Source: Labrenzia sp. CE80 (GTDB lineage Bacteria; Pseudomonadota; Alphaproteobacteria; Rhizobiales; Stappiaceae). From it: 64,000 bases of DNA. Below are positions 42,548 through 51,247 of the stretch, in pieces. The position numbers and the translations under genes were made by a program. The notes below the pieces were generated by a model, which saw only the letters and a list, made by a program, of their open reading frames with translations, did not search any database and was not told the DNA's origin. Location: positions 1-64,000 of the forward strand of contig NZ_WAJT01000004.1 in assembly GCF_009650605.1 (NCBI RefSeq), given 5' to 3'. Numbering within the stretch: the stretch's first letter is position 1; each line of letters starts with the position of its first letter.

Positions 42548-44140
42548 ATGGATACGACCACTTCATCGGGTGGCATGGTGGTTGCCCCGCACAAGGCGGC
42601 AGCCGACGCGGGGGCTGAAATTCTGGCGGATGGTGGCTCCGCCATCGAGGCGATGATTGCTGCGGCATCCACGATCGCTGTTGTCTATCCGCATATGAAT
42701 GCAATCGGCGGTGATGGTTTTTGGCTGATTGCGGAGCCTGGCAAGGACCCCAAGGCCCTCATGGCCTGCGGTAGTGCCGGCTCCGGCGCGACGATTGAGG
42801 CCTACAACAAGGCTGGGCATGGCGTGATCCCGACGCGTGGACCACTTGCGGCGCTTACGGTGGCTGGGACCATTGGCGGATGGGCCAAGGCCAAAGAGGC
42901 AGCTCGGGCAATTGGCGCGGGCAAGATCCCGAATACTGAACTTTTGAGCTCTGCAATTCGGCACGCGAAGGAGGGGATCAGCGTTACACGCAGCCAGGCC
43001 GCACTGACCTTCGAAAAACTCGCGGAGCTGAAGGATCAACCTGGTTTTGCAGATGTTTTCCTGGTTGACGGCGAGGTTCCTGAAGAGGGCTCGTTGCTGA
43101 AGCAGGCGCGTCTTGCCGATACGCTGCAGCATCTGGCCCATGAGGGGTTTGATGAGTTCTACCGTGGCGATGTAGGGGCAGCGATCGCGGCTGATCTGGA
43201 GCGCATCGGCTCGCCGGTGACCAAGGCGGACCTTGAGAAATTCGAGGCGCGTTTCAAGGATGCGCTCAAAGTCGAGCTCAAGTGCGGCACCGTTTTCAAT
43301 GCGCCGCCTCCGACGCAGGGGCTCGCCTCACTGATCATCCTTGGGCTGTATGACCGTTTGAAAACCGATGGCCGCGAGGGCTTTGACCTGGTGCATGGTC
43401 TGGTCGAGGCGACAAAGCGGGCCTTCCTGGTGAGAGATCGCATCGTCACCGACCCGTTGCGATTGCCTGAACCTCCTAGGACATTTCTGACCGCTGATTG
43501 GCTTGATGAAGAGACAGCCAAGATCAACATGCGCCGGGCGCTTGAATGGCCGCAGATCGCGAAGCCCGGCGACACGATCTGGATGGGGGCCGTCGACAAG
43601 AAGGGCGTTTCCGTCTCGTTCATTCAGTCGATCTATTGGGAATTCGGCTCTGGCTGCGTTCTGCCGAAGACCGGAATTACCTGGCAGAACCGCGGTGCGA
43701 GCTTTTCCCTTCGGCCGGATGCTTTGAACGCTTTGGAACCGGGGCGGCAACCGTTCCATACGTTGAACCCGGCAATGGCAAGGCTCCGTGACGGCCGCAC
43801 AATGACGTACGGCACGATGGGCGGAGAGGGGCAGCCACAGACGCAAGCGGCGATCTTCGCGCGTCATGTTCTGAATGGCATGCCAGTCGGTGAGGCAATT
43901 GACGCTCCCCGCTGGCTTTTGGGCCGGACATGGGGCGATGAAACCACGTCCTTGCGTCTCGAAGCGCGGTTTGATCCGGATCTTGTCCGGGATCTGGAAA
44001 AGGTTGGCCACGAGGTCGTTCAAATGGCTGATGATTACTCCGATACGATGGGGCATGCCGGCATGATTGTCCGCAATGCGAAAGGCGGCCTGGAAGGTGC
44101 GCACGACCCGCGTGCGGATGGCGGTGCGTCCATCGTCTGA
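42548..44140 (+). CDS. Gamma-glutamyltransferase family protein
   Basis: A 530-residue Ntn-hydrolase of the gamma-glutamyltranspeptidase family, made as a precursor that self-cleaves. The likely nucleophile is Thr343 in GDTIWMGAVDKKG, the position where the small subunit begins in the family. The large-subunit residues (GGDGFWLI at about 54-61) and the GTMGGEGQPQTQA stretch are present. There is no signal peptide, unlike periplasmic glutathione-degrading enzymes, so a cytoplasmic role on another gamma-glutamyl or amide substrate is possible. Followed 91 bp later by a LysR gene that may regulate it. Confidence 0.9.
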   Translation: MDTTTSSGGMVVAPHKAAADAGAEILADGGSAIEAMIAAASTIAVVYPHMNAIGGDGFWLIAEPGKDPKALMACGSAGSGATIEAYNKAGHGVIPTRGPLAALTVAGTIGGWAKAKEAARAIGAGKIPNTELLSSAIRHAKEGISVTRSQAALTFEKLAELKDQPGFADVFLVDGEVPEEGSLLKQARLADTLQHLAHEGFDEFYRGDVGAAIAADLERIGSPVTKADLEKFEARFKDALKVELKCGTVFNAPPPTQGLASLIILGLYDRLKTDGREGFDLVHGLVEATKRAFLVRDRIVTDPLRLPEPPRTFLTADWLDEETAKINMRRALEWPQIAKPGDTIWMGAVDKKGVSVSFIQSIYWEFGSGCVLPKTGITWQNRGASFSLRPDALNALEPGRQPFHTLNPAMARLRDGRTMTYGTMGGEGQPQTQAAIFARHVLNGMPVGEAIDAPRWLLGRTWGDETTSLRLEARFDPDLVRDLEKVGHEVVQMADDYSDTMGHAGMIVRNAKGGLEGAHDPRADGGASIV

Positions 44141-44231
44141 CGAAGGCGAAGGGCAAGGTCGCTTGCAAAGCTGATGGTTTTCGGGACACTTCTCGAAAGT
44201 CGGCAGTTTTTATCGTTGCTTCGGAGAGATC

Positions 44232-45146
44232 ATGGACGCCATTACCCGCATGCGCTGCTTCATTCAGGTGGTCGACAGCAAGGGATTTTCGGCGGCCGCC
44301 CGTGAAATGGGTCGGTCAAAGGCGTTGGTCTCGAAATACATCGGCGAATTGGAGGATGAGCTCGGAGCGCGTCTCCTCAACCGGACGACCAGACAGGTGT
44401 CCCTGACCGAGGTCGGTGAGGTCTATTACAAGGAGACGACAGATATCCTGCAGCGGATTGATGATCTTCAGGCGTCTGTCCAATCTTCTCACAAGGCAAT
44501 ACGTGGTCGTCTGAAGGTGTCTGCGCCACGCTCAATGGGTGACAGCCTGATCAATCGCGCAATGATGGAGTTTCTCGTTGCAAATCCCGAAGTCCAAATG
44601 GACCTTCGGTTGGAGGATCGCTTTGTGGATCTGGTGGACGAGGGTTTCGATGTTGCGATCCGGGTCACGGACTTGGAAGATTCCAGTCTGATCGCGCGGA
44701 AAATTGCGCCGTTTCATGCGGTCGTCTGTGCCACGAAAGAAGTGACGCAAAAATACGGTATACCAGAACAGCCGTCGGAACTGGCCGCAAGGCCGTGCAT
44801 CATCGATACCAACTATCGGCACAAGCGGAACTGGAATTTTACTGTTGAGGGTCAGAGGATCGTGGTTCCGGTCAAGGGGCCCATCGAAGTCAACAGCGCC
44901 TCTGCCGGGCGCGATGCAGCACTCTGTAACTTGGGTTTTCTTCGAACCCCTCTGATGTTTGTGGCCGAGGATATTCAAAAAGGCTTGTTGACCACCGTGC
45001 TCGATGAATTCCAGCCGGACAATCTTGGTGTTTACGCAGTCTATCCGCACCGCCGGCATCTAACCGGTAAGGTGCGGGCGTTTGTTGATTTTCTGGTCGC
45101 GTGGTTCTCTGAGCACAAAAAGGCAGGCGAGCCTTGCCCCGGTTGA
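44232..45146 (+). CDS. LysR family transcriptional regulator
   Basis: A 304-residue regulator. The winged HTH lies at residues about 2-60 (FSAAAREMGRSKALVSKYIGELEDELG), with an effector domain of the CrgA/AaeR-like type (LRLEDRFVDLVDEGFDVAIRV, about 120-140). A GGAGAG ribosome-binding site precedes the ATG. Possible targets are the upstream gamma-glutamyltransferase or the convergent leucine-dehydrogenase-like gene; neither is proven. Confidence 0.92.
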   Translation: MDAITRMRCFIQVVDSKGFSAAAREMGRSKALVSKYIGELEDELGARLLNRTTRQVSLTEVGEVYYKETTDILQRIDDLQASVQSSHKAIRGRLKVSAPRSMGDSLINRAMMEFLVANPEVQMDLRLEDRFVDLVDEGFDVAIRVTDLEDSSLIARKIAPFHAVVCATKEVTQKYGIPEQPSELAARPCIIDTNYRHKRNWNFTVEGQRIVVPVKGPIEVNSASAGRDAALCNLGFLRTPLMFVAEDIQKGLLTTVLDEFQPDNLGVYAVYPHRRHLTGKVRAFVDFLVAWFSEHKKAGEPCPG

Positions 45147-45161
45147 CGACGATGATCGTCA
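45144..45161. other. Palindrome joining two convergent stop codons
   Basis: TGACGA-CGATGA-TCGTCA holds the TGA of the LysR gene at its left end and the stop of the leucine-dehydrogenase-like gene (read on the minus strand) at its right end. It may act as a compact bidirectional terminator. Confidence 0.4.
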
Positions 45162-46241
45162 GCCGGTGCTGGATCTGTGCCGCTTGTTAAACCGCGCCTC
45201 GGCGAGTTCATCTGCGATCTGTTCAGGCGGCCGATTGGCTGCTATCGCACGGCTAAAGATTGCACTCATCGTGTCGGCAATGGCGAGTGTCTTGGCGCGG
45301 ACAGCCTGCTCGCCGTCACCTGGTGTCGCCAAGGCGATGGAGATCACTCCACCAGCATTGATCGCATAGTCAGGGGCGTAGAGGATCCCGCGTTTTTTCA
45401 ACGCAACACCATCCTCTGGTGTATGCAGTTGATTGTTTGATGCACCAGCCACGATTTTTGCGCCGATCTCAGGCACCGTCTGTGCATTTAGGATGCCACC
45501 AAGTGCGCATGGGGCAAAGATGTCGGCGTCGACCCTGTGCGCATCATCCGGCTTTACGGCTATCGCATCAAAGCAGCTGACAGCCCGTTGGACCGCAGGG
45601 TCATGGATGTCGGAAACAATGAGGCTTGCTCCGGCTTCATGGAGGTGTTGGCACAGATCGAAGCCGACGTGACCAAGTCCCTGAACAGAAACACGCTTGC
45701 CGGTCAGATCGGTAGATCCAAAAACATGTCTCGCGGCAGCTTTCAGACCTTCAAACACACCGAGTGCCGTGAAAGGGGAGGGGTCACCGAGCCCTGTCGC
45801 CCTGGTTCCGCGGACGTGGCGTGTCTTCTCGGCGACGGCTTCCATGTCCTCAGGCGAGACGCCAACATCTTCGGCGGTGATATACGTCCCGGCGAGCCGC
45901 TCGACATGAGTGCCAAAAGCTTTCATCAGTTCCGGCGTCTTGTCTTGCCGAGGATCGGCAATGATCACCGCCTTGCCGCCGCCAAGGTCCAGGCCGGCCA
46001 GCGCATTCTTGTAGGTCATTCCTCGTGACAGGCGGAGCGCATCGGTCAGAGCTTCGGCCTTTGACGGGTAGGGCCAAATACGACAGCCGCCGAGAGCCGG
46101 ACCCAGGGTCGTATCATGCACTGCTATGATAGCGGTCAGGCCGCTTTTCCGGTCACGCGCGAACAGCACGTTCTCGTGGTCATCAAACTCGTCGTGTTCA
46201 AATGCAGTCGGGACGGGTGGCTTTGAAAACTGGACGTTCAT
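45159..46241 (-). CDS. Leucine/valine dehydrogenase-like amino acid dehydrogenase
   Basis: NAD-dependent Glu/Leu/Phe/Val dehydrogenase of 360 residues, which reversibly deaminates branched-chain or aromatic amino acids. The substrate motif is GPALGGCRIWPY (about residues 47-58); the catalytic Lys is in MTYKNALAGLDLGGGKAVI (about 75-93). The nucleotide motif GLGHVGFDLC lies near 193-202. It carries the smaller leucine/phenylalanine dehydrogenase plan rather than that of hexameric GDH. A monocistronic minus-strand gene, divergent from the nickel/cobalt exporter gene. Confidence 0.9.
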   Translation of the reverse strand: MNVQFSKPPVPTAFEHDEFDDHENVLFARDRKSGLTAIIAVHDTTLGPALGGCRIWPYPSKAEALTDALRLSRGMTYKNALAGLDLGGGKAVIIADPRQDKTPELMKAFGTHVERLAGTYITAEDVGVSPEDMEAVAEKTRHVRGTRATGLGDPSPFTALGVFEGLKAAARHVFGSTDLTGKRVSVQGLGHVGFDLCQHLHEAGASLIVSDIHDPAVQRAVSCFDAIAVKPDDAHRVDADIFAPCALGGILNAQTVPEIGAKIVAGASNNQLHTPEDGVALKKRGILYAPDYAINAGGVISIALATPGDGEQAVRAKTLAIADTMSAIFSRAIAANRPPEQIADELAEARFNKRHRSSTG

Positions 46242-46394
46242 GGTCGTTTCCCAAGGCTGTTATTTCTTGAGATGAATATGATCGACATTCCGAGGATTTT
46301 GCGTCCTTTTTCCCAAGTGGGGATTTCACTAAGGAATAAAACTTACCTGCGTTGTGCAAATGATGGAAAAATAATGCGATGAAGCCAAAGACGG

Positions 46395-48197
46395 TTGCAG
46401 ATCGCTCAGGCCTTGATCCTGCCGCGTTCTCGGGGCACAGATCCCCTGTCATTCTCGCCGTTCGATCGGAAACGCGCCTTGTTTGCTGTATCTACGAGCC
46501 TTGCGGTTCGGATTCTCCTGGTTTTTCTAGCCTTTTTTTCGGCAAACGTTGCGGCCTGGGCTCATCCTCATGTTTTTGTGGAAGCGCGCACACGTCTCGT
46601 ATTTGACGATGACGGCTCCGCAACTGCGGTTCGCCACATTTTTCGGTTTGATGACGCTTTTACGGCCTTCGCAATCCAAGGCTTTGACACGAATGGTGAT
46701 GGGGCCTTTTCGCGCGAAGAACTGGCCGAACTCGCTCAAGTGAATATCGAAAGCATGGCGGAGTTCGGGTACTTCACATTCGGTGACAATACACGGATCG
46801 AATTCGATTTCGATCCGCCAGAAGACTATTGGCTCGAAGTTGCGACTGTCCCCCTCAAGGACTACTGGGTGATGAAGCCGGAAGACTTTGAGGCGATGGC
46901 TGAGGACGTCAAGCTCAATGGCACAATTATGCCTGAGACCGTGCAACTTCTGGAGTTGCATTTCCTTCTGCCGTTGAAAGAAGAATCTACTGCTGATCAG
47001 ACGATCACACTCGATGTCTATGACCCCACCTATTATGTCGACTTCCGTTTCGGCAGGGAGTCTGAAGCCACCGGGCTGGAAAATGCGCCGGGAAGCTGTG
47101 AGGTCGAGCGCAGGGAGCCTCCGGCACTTGACGATGCAACAGCTTTTGCCCTTGCGCAGATCGGTCCAGAGCAACGTGATCTCCCGCCGGAACTTCAGTC
47201 GGCTGCCGCCAGCCAAGTCAATCAGATGATCATCAACTGTTCCGCGGCGGCCCTTGGTACTAGCAATGATGGCGCGTCCATTGTTGCTAAAACAGGCGAG
47301 GCGACGACATCAAATGACTCTGTGTCGGCAGCCCCAGGAGGTGCGCTTGATGTCAGCCTTGCGGATCGCTGGTTTGGAACGATCGCTCGTCTCCAGCAGG
47401 AATTTTATCAAAAGCTGATAAGCGCAATGCGGGCGTTTCGTTCCAATCCAAATGCCGGTTGGCTGCTGATTGGTCTGTCCTTTGCGTACGGTATTTTCCA
47501 CGCGGCAGGTCCGGGCCACGGCAAGGCGATCATCTCGTCCTATGTGGTTGCCAACAACGAAACCTTGAAGAAAGGCATTGCGCTCTCTTTCGTCTCAGCG
47601 TTTGCACAAGCGGTGACAGCAGTGTTGTTGGTGGGCGTGGCGGCCATCGTCCTAAAGCTCACATCGATTGCAATTCAGGACACGGCGCGATGGTTTGAGA
47701 TCGGCTCCTATGCCCTGGTCACCGGGCTTGGCGGATACCTCCTGTGGCAGAAAGCCTTGCTCCCAATCTTGAGGCCGGTGCATGCGGCCGATGACCATCA
47801 TATTGGTAAAGACGGGGTCTGTTCGACTTGCGGTCACGCGCATGCGCCAACGCCCGAGATGTTACGGGGGCATATGACGCTTGGCAGAGCGGCATCGATT
47901 GTGCTCGCTGTCGGCCTGCGACCCTGCTCCGGCGCTTTGATTGTTCTCGTTTTCGCTTTATCTCAATCGATGTTGGGCCCAGGCATCGCAGCCACATTCG
48001 CAATGGCTGTTGGCACGGGGATTACGGTTTCCATCCTTGCCGGTCTTGCCGTGGGCGCCAAGGGCCTTGCGGTGCGATTGTTCGGAGACGGATCAGTTGT
48101 GGCAACGCGTGTGCACCGCACGATCGAGATCGCCGGTGCCCTGACTGTTCTCTTGTTGGGGTCGTCACTTTTGATCGCGACGATCGGCTGGGGCTAG
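46395..48197 (+). CDS. DUF1007-NicO fusion, nickel/cobalt exporter
   Basis: A 600-residue two-domain protein. After a signal peptide (cleavage near residue 56, before HPHVFVEA) comes a periplasmic DUF1007 domain (about 57-280) that contains an EF-hand-like loop, DTNGDGAFSREE, at 98-109. A NicO/RcnA-type membrane domain follows (about 345-600), with the metal-transport motif GPGHGKAIISSY and a Cys/His loop CSTCGHAHAP that probably binds metal. NicO proteins move Ni2+ or Co2+. The start is TTG; the ORF has no better candidate before the signal peptide. The function as an exporter is by family. Confidence 0.9.
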   Translation: MQIAQALILPRSRGTDPLSFSPFDRKRALFAVSTSLAVRILLVFLAFFSANVAAWAHPHVFVEARTRLVFDDDGSATAVRHIFRFDDAFTAFAIQGFDTNGDGAFSREELAELAQVNIESMAEFGYFTFGDNTRIEFDFDPPEDYWLEVATVPLKDYWVMKPEDFEAMAEDVKLNGTIMPETVQLLELHFLLPLKEESTADQTITLDVYDPTYYVDFRFGRESEATGLENAPGSCEVERREPPALDDATAFALAQIGPEQRDLPPELQSAAASQVNQMIINCSAAALGTSNDGASIVAKTGEATTSNDSVSAAPGGALDVSLADRWFGTIARLQQEFYQKLISAMRAFRSNPNAGWLLIGLSFAYGIFHAAGPGHGKAIISSYVVANNETLKKGIALSFVSAFAQAVTAVLLVGVAAIVLKLTSIAIQDTARWFEIGSYALVTGLGGYLLWQKALLPILRPVHAADDHHIGKDGVCSTCGHAHAPTPEMLRGHMTLGRAASIVLAVGLRPCSGALIVLVFALSQSMLGPGIAATFAMAVGTGITVSILAGLAVGAKGLAVRLFGDGSVVATRVHRTIEIAGALTVLLLGSSLLIATIGWG

Positions 48198-48213
48198 CGC
48201 AGGGCCGTCATGC

Positions 48214-49014
48214 TCAGGTTCTCTGTGCGGCGTAAGTGCGGGCGGCATTCCCAAATGCCTTGAACAGCTTTTGGGATGGTCCGTCGCTGGCAACCCAATA
48301 TTCAGGGTGCCACTGTGTGGCGACAACGTAGCCTTTGGAGCCCGTCACGGAAACAGCTTCGATCGTACCGTCCTCGGCGTGGGCCTCGACCTTCAGGCCT
48401 TTGCCGAGATCTCCGAGGGCTTGGCGGTGAAGCGAATTGACCTCGAACTGCTCATCACCAACCACCTGGCCAAGCTGACTGTCCGTTTCAACATCGACCG
48501 TGTGGGCGATCCGGAACCGTTCATCCTGGTGTTCGGAGGTTGGCGCGCGGTGATCAGAACGGCCTGCCATCTCCTGAACTTCAGTCAGTAGTGTTCCGCC
48601 GAAGGCGACATTCAGTTCTTGCATGCCCCGGCAGATCGCGAAGACCGGGATGCCGCGTTCGACTGCCCTGCGGAGAAGCGGAAGTGTGGTTGCGTCACGG
48701 GCCGCATCATAGGGGCCATTGGCTTCAGTTGCCTCGGCGCCGTAGAGCTGAGGATTAACATTGGAGCGTGAGCCTGTTGCCAAGACACCATCCACACGGT
48801 CGAGGACCGCGTCCAGATCCACTTCCGCTCCGAGTGAAGGGAGAATGACAGGTATCGCGTCGGCGCCGCTCAAGGTCGCTTGCAGATAGGTGGAGGGTGC
48901 TGCGTGCCAATCGTAGCCGTCGAGAGGTTTCACGTCGGCAGTGACAAGTATGAGCGGCTTTTTCATTTTCGAGGCGTCCGGTTGGGTGGAATGATCGTTT
49001 GGTTGGTCGAACAT
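48214..49014 (-). CDS. Gamma-glutamyl-gamma-aminobutyrate hydrolase-like (peptidase C26)
   Basis: A 266-residue class I glutamine-amidotransferase-fold hydrolase, similar in type to PuuD. The nucleophile Cys is in FAICRGMQELN (about residues 124-134) and the catalytic His in QWHPEYW (about 237-243). These enzymes hydrolyse gamma-glutamyl amides such as gamma-glutamyl-GABA. The start could be either at 49014 or at the ATG at 48966 (MKKPLILVT); the latter begins at the first beta-strand. It lies 12 bp after the response regulator gene on the same strand, which may be chance. Confidence 0.88.
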   Translation of the reverse strand: MFDQPNDHSTQPDASKMKKPLILVTADVKPLDGYDWHAAPSTYLQATLSGADAIPVILPSLGAEVDLDAVLDRVDGVLATGSRSNVNPQLYGAEATEANGPYDAARDATTLPLLRRAVERGIPVFAICRGMQELNVAFGGTLLTEVQEMAGRSDHRAPTSEHQDERFRIAHTVDVETDSQLGQVVGDEQFEVNSLHRQALGDLGKGLKVEAHAEDGTIEAVSVTGSKGYVVATQWHPEYWVASDGPSQKLFKAFGNAARTYAAQRT

Positions 49015-49026
49015 GCATTCTGGAAC

Positions 49027-49698
49027 CTAGTCGAGCAACTTGAGTTCCTGTGCGATCTTATAGAGTTGGGCGGCATTCTTGCTGCCTACCTTTTCTCTGA
49101 GATTGAGCCGGTGGGATTCCACCGTGCGGACGCTTATGCCGAGATTGGCTGCAATTTCCTTGTTCGGTTGCCCCTTGGCGATTCCTGACAGGACCTGCTT
49201 TTCCCGGTCCGTCAATCCATAAGGATCATTCACCTGGGCCGGAGCATTGCCGCCGACGAGTGTGGGGCCGACAGCGGAAGAGAAATAGTAACCGCCACTG
49301 GCCACGCTGGTGATCGCCGTCAGCATCTCTTTCGCCGAGATGTCTTTGAGGATGTACCCCCTTGCGCCCGCCTGAACGACGCCGCGGACGTACTCCGGAT
49401 TGTCGTAGATCGAAAGGACGAGAATGCTCGTTTCGGGGAAACGTTTTCTGATTTCGTTGGCGGCTTCCAGCCCGTTCACTACCGGCATCGAGACGTCCAT
49501 TAAAATGATGTCTGGCCGAAGGGCCTCCACCTGTTCAACGGCCTCGCGGCCATTCGTGGCTTCGCCAACGACCTCAAGCGTATCCGTCTGGGCAAGGCGT
49601 GCGCGAATGCCATCGCGAACGAGTTCATGATCGTCAGCCAGCAGGACGCGTATCGGGCGCATATGCAGAGTGTTGGTGGTCTGTGCCATCTTCATCAT
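49027..49698 (-). CDS. LuxR/NarL-type response regulator
   Basis: A 223-residue two-component regulator. The receiver domain (about residues 15-132) has the acid pocket in LLADDHE and the phosphorylation site Asp68 in ILMDVSMP. A LuxR-type helix-turn-helix follows (about 158-215; LTDREKQVLSGIAKGQPNKEIA). It overlaps the preceding kinase gene by 4 nt (ATGA), so the two are a pair. It probably binds the palindromes at 51108-51130 between the divergent kinase and TRAP operon. Confidence 0.95.
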   Translation of the reverse strand: MMKMAQTTNTLHMRPIRVLLADDHELVRDGIRARLAQTDTLEVVGEATNGREAVEQVEALRPDIILMDVSMPVVNGLEAANEIRKRFPETSILVLSIYDNPEYVRGVVQAGARGYILKDISAKEMLTAITSVASGGYYFSSAVGPTLVGGNAPAQVNDPYGLTDREKQVLSGIAKGQPNKEIAANLGISVRTVESHRLNLREKVGSKNAAQLYKIAQELKLLD

Positions 49699-51056
49699 GC
49701 TGCTTTTTCCGAAGACTTGTTGAGAGGCATCGTCACACGGATGCGAGTTCCCCCTTCTGCCATGTTCCGGAGCTGGAGAAAACCATCATGAGTTTCCATC
49801 CGCTCACGCATGTTTCTGATGCCGAGACCACCTCCTTGTGGCAACGGTTGGGGCAGGCCGCGACCATTGTCTTCAATCGTCAAGCTCAGGGTGCTACGGC
49901 CGGCAACCAGTGTTATGGAAACATGGGTTGCACCGGAATGCCGTGCGACATTTGTCATGGCCTCCTGGACGACGCGGTAAAGGGCAGTCTTCGCGCTGTC
50001 TGAAAGGCGATCGTGTGTCCGTTCGGCGGCCACATCCACCCGGATACCCGAGTGTGTTTCAAATTCCTTGCCCAAGCTCACAAGTGCGGTTGCCAGACCC
50101 ATGTCATCTAGTACGCTTGGCCGCAGGTCCCTTGAAATGCGGCGAACCTCCGAAATGGCGCCATCCAGAATCCGCATGCATTTGTCGGCATAGCTTCGCA
50201 GGTCCGGCGTCCGGCTAGCTTCGGACTGGATCATCTCGATGCCATATCGAACGGAGACCAGCAGCTGGGAAATACTATCGTGAAGTTCGGTGGAAACGCG
50301 CTTTCTTTCCTGCTCCTGTACCTCAAAAATCCGATTGGTCAGCTCTTTGAGCTTGCTGTCGGCCAATCTTTGTTCGGAAAAGCGTACGCCGGCAATCAGC
50401 AGTCCTGCGACTACGATCGCAGCCAGCGTTATCGCGAAGACGACGATAACGGTCTGCCTGATGGATTTCGAGAAGTCGGCACGTATCGCCGCAACTTCGC
50501 GGGCAATGTCATCAGTGTAGAGGCCGGTTCCGAGCATCCAGTTCCACTTGTCCAGAATGATTGCAAAGGCGAGTTTTTCTTCCACCAGTCCGGTGCTGGG
50601 CTTGTGCCATACATATTCATGGAAGCCGCCGCCGTTTTGAGCTGTCTCGATCAGATTGCGAATGACGAAATCGCCTTCAGGATCCTGTAGATCCCACCAT
50701 TTCTTGCCAACCAGGTGGGCTAGTTTCGGATGCACTAAATTTGTGCCATCCAGCGAGTAGACGAAAAAATAGCCATCTTCGCCGAAGGTCATGTTGTGAA
50801 GGATCTGCTTCACGCTTTCCTGGGCTGCCTCGCGGCCACCGGGTTCGCCTTCATAGATGCGTTCGATCGATGTTAGCGCAAGATTGAGGTAATTTCTGAT
50901 TTCCTGGCGTTTTGTGGCAAGAATCCGCTGTTCTACAGAGTGTGTTTCAATCTCGATAAGGTGCCTGGCCTGGAAGTAGCTGACACTTCCGATAAGGATG
51001 GAAACAGTGATCAGCGGGAGGATCGTGATCAGCATCAATTTTGTTTTGAAAGTCAC
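49695..51056 (-). CDS. Cache-domain sensor histidine kinase
   Basis: A 453-residue membrane kinase. One helix at about residues 9-28 is followed by a single periplasmic Cache domain (about 35-185; DGYFFVYSLDGTNLVHP) and a second helix near 199-222. The cytoplasmic HisKA_3 dimerisation/phosphoacceptor segment has His in STELHDSISQLL (about 256-267), then a HATPase domain (about 340-445) with DNGRGLP and GLGIRNMRER motifs. It senses a small extracellular ligand, plausibly the solute of the divergent TRAP transporter, and signals to the overlapping LuxR-type regulator. Confidence 0.94.
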   Translation of the reverse strand: MTFKTKLMLITILPLITVSILIGSVSYFQARHLIEIETHSVEQRILATKRQEIRNYLNLALTSIERIYEGEPGGREAAQESVKQILHNMTFGEDGYFFVYSLDGTNLVHPKLAHLVGKKWWDLQDPEGDFVIRNLIETAQNGGGFHEYVWHKPSTGLVEEKLAFAIILDKWNWMLGTGLYTDDIAREVAAIRADFSKSIRQTVIVVFAITLAAIVVAGLLIAGVRFSEQRLADSKLKELTNRIFEVQEQERKRVSTELHDSISQLLVSVRYGIEMIQSEASRTPDLRSYADKCMRILDGAISEVRRISRDLRPSVLDDMGLATALVSLGKEFETHSGIRVDVAAERTHDRLSDSAKTALYRVVQEAMTNVARHSGATHVSITLVAGRSTLSLTIEDNGRGLPQPLPQGGGLGIRNMRERMETHDGFLQLRNMAEGGTRIRVTMPLNKSSEKAA

Positions 51057-51247
51057 CTGAGCCTACCAATTATTTCGCGAGGCACGCACGTGGCGCAGGA
51101 GTCTTGTTGAGCGCTCAGTAGTACTACTGAATTGATGCGCAAAACCACGAATAGCGCTCAACTCCCTGCATCACCTAGACATAACGTCAGATCGGTGCAA
51201 GGGTACGCGCCGATTGGATATGTATCCGATTTGGGAGGAAATAGTTT
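51057..51247. promoter_or_regulatory. Divergent promoter region, kinase and TRAP operon
   Basis: Contains two overlapping perfect palindromes: TGAGCGCTCA (51108-51117) and TCAGTAGTACTACTGA (51115-51130). Both lie about 120-140 bp before the dctP start, and the region is the natural target of the response regulator encoded next door. Confidence 0.6.

Noticed and set aside
46248..46317. Repeated TTTCCCAAG between leucine-dehydrogenase-like and NicO genes
   Set aside because: Two 9-mers 61 bp apart without dyad symmetry or a linked regulator; could be chance.
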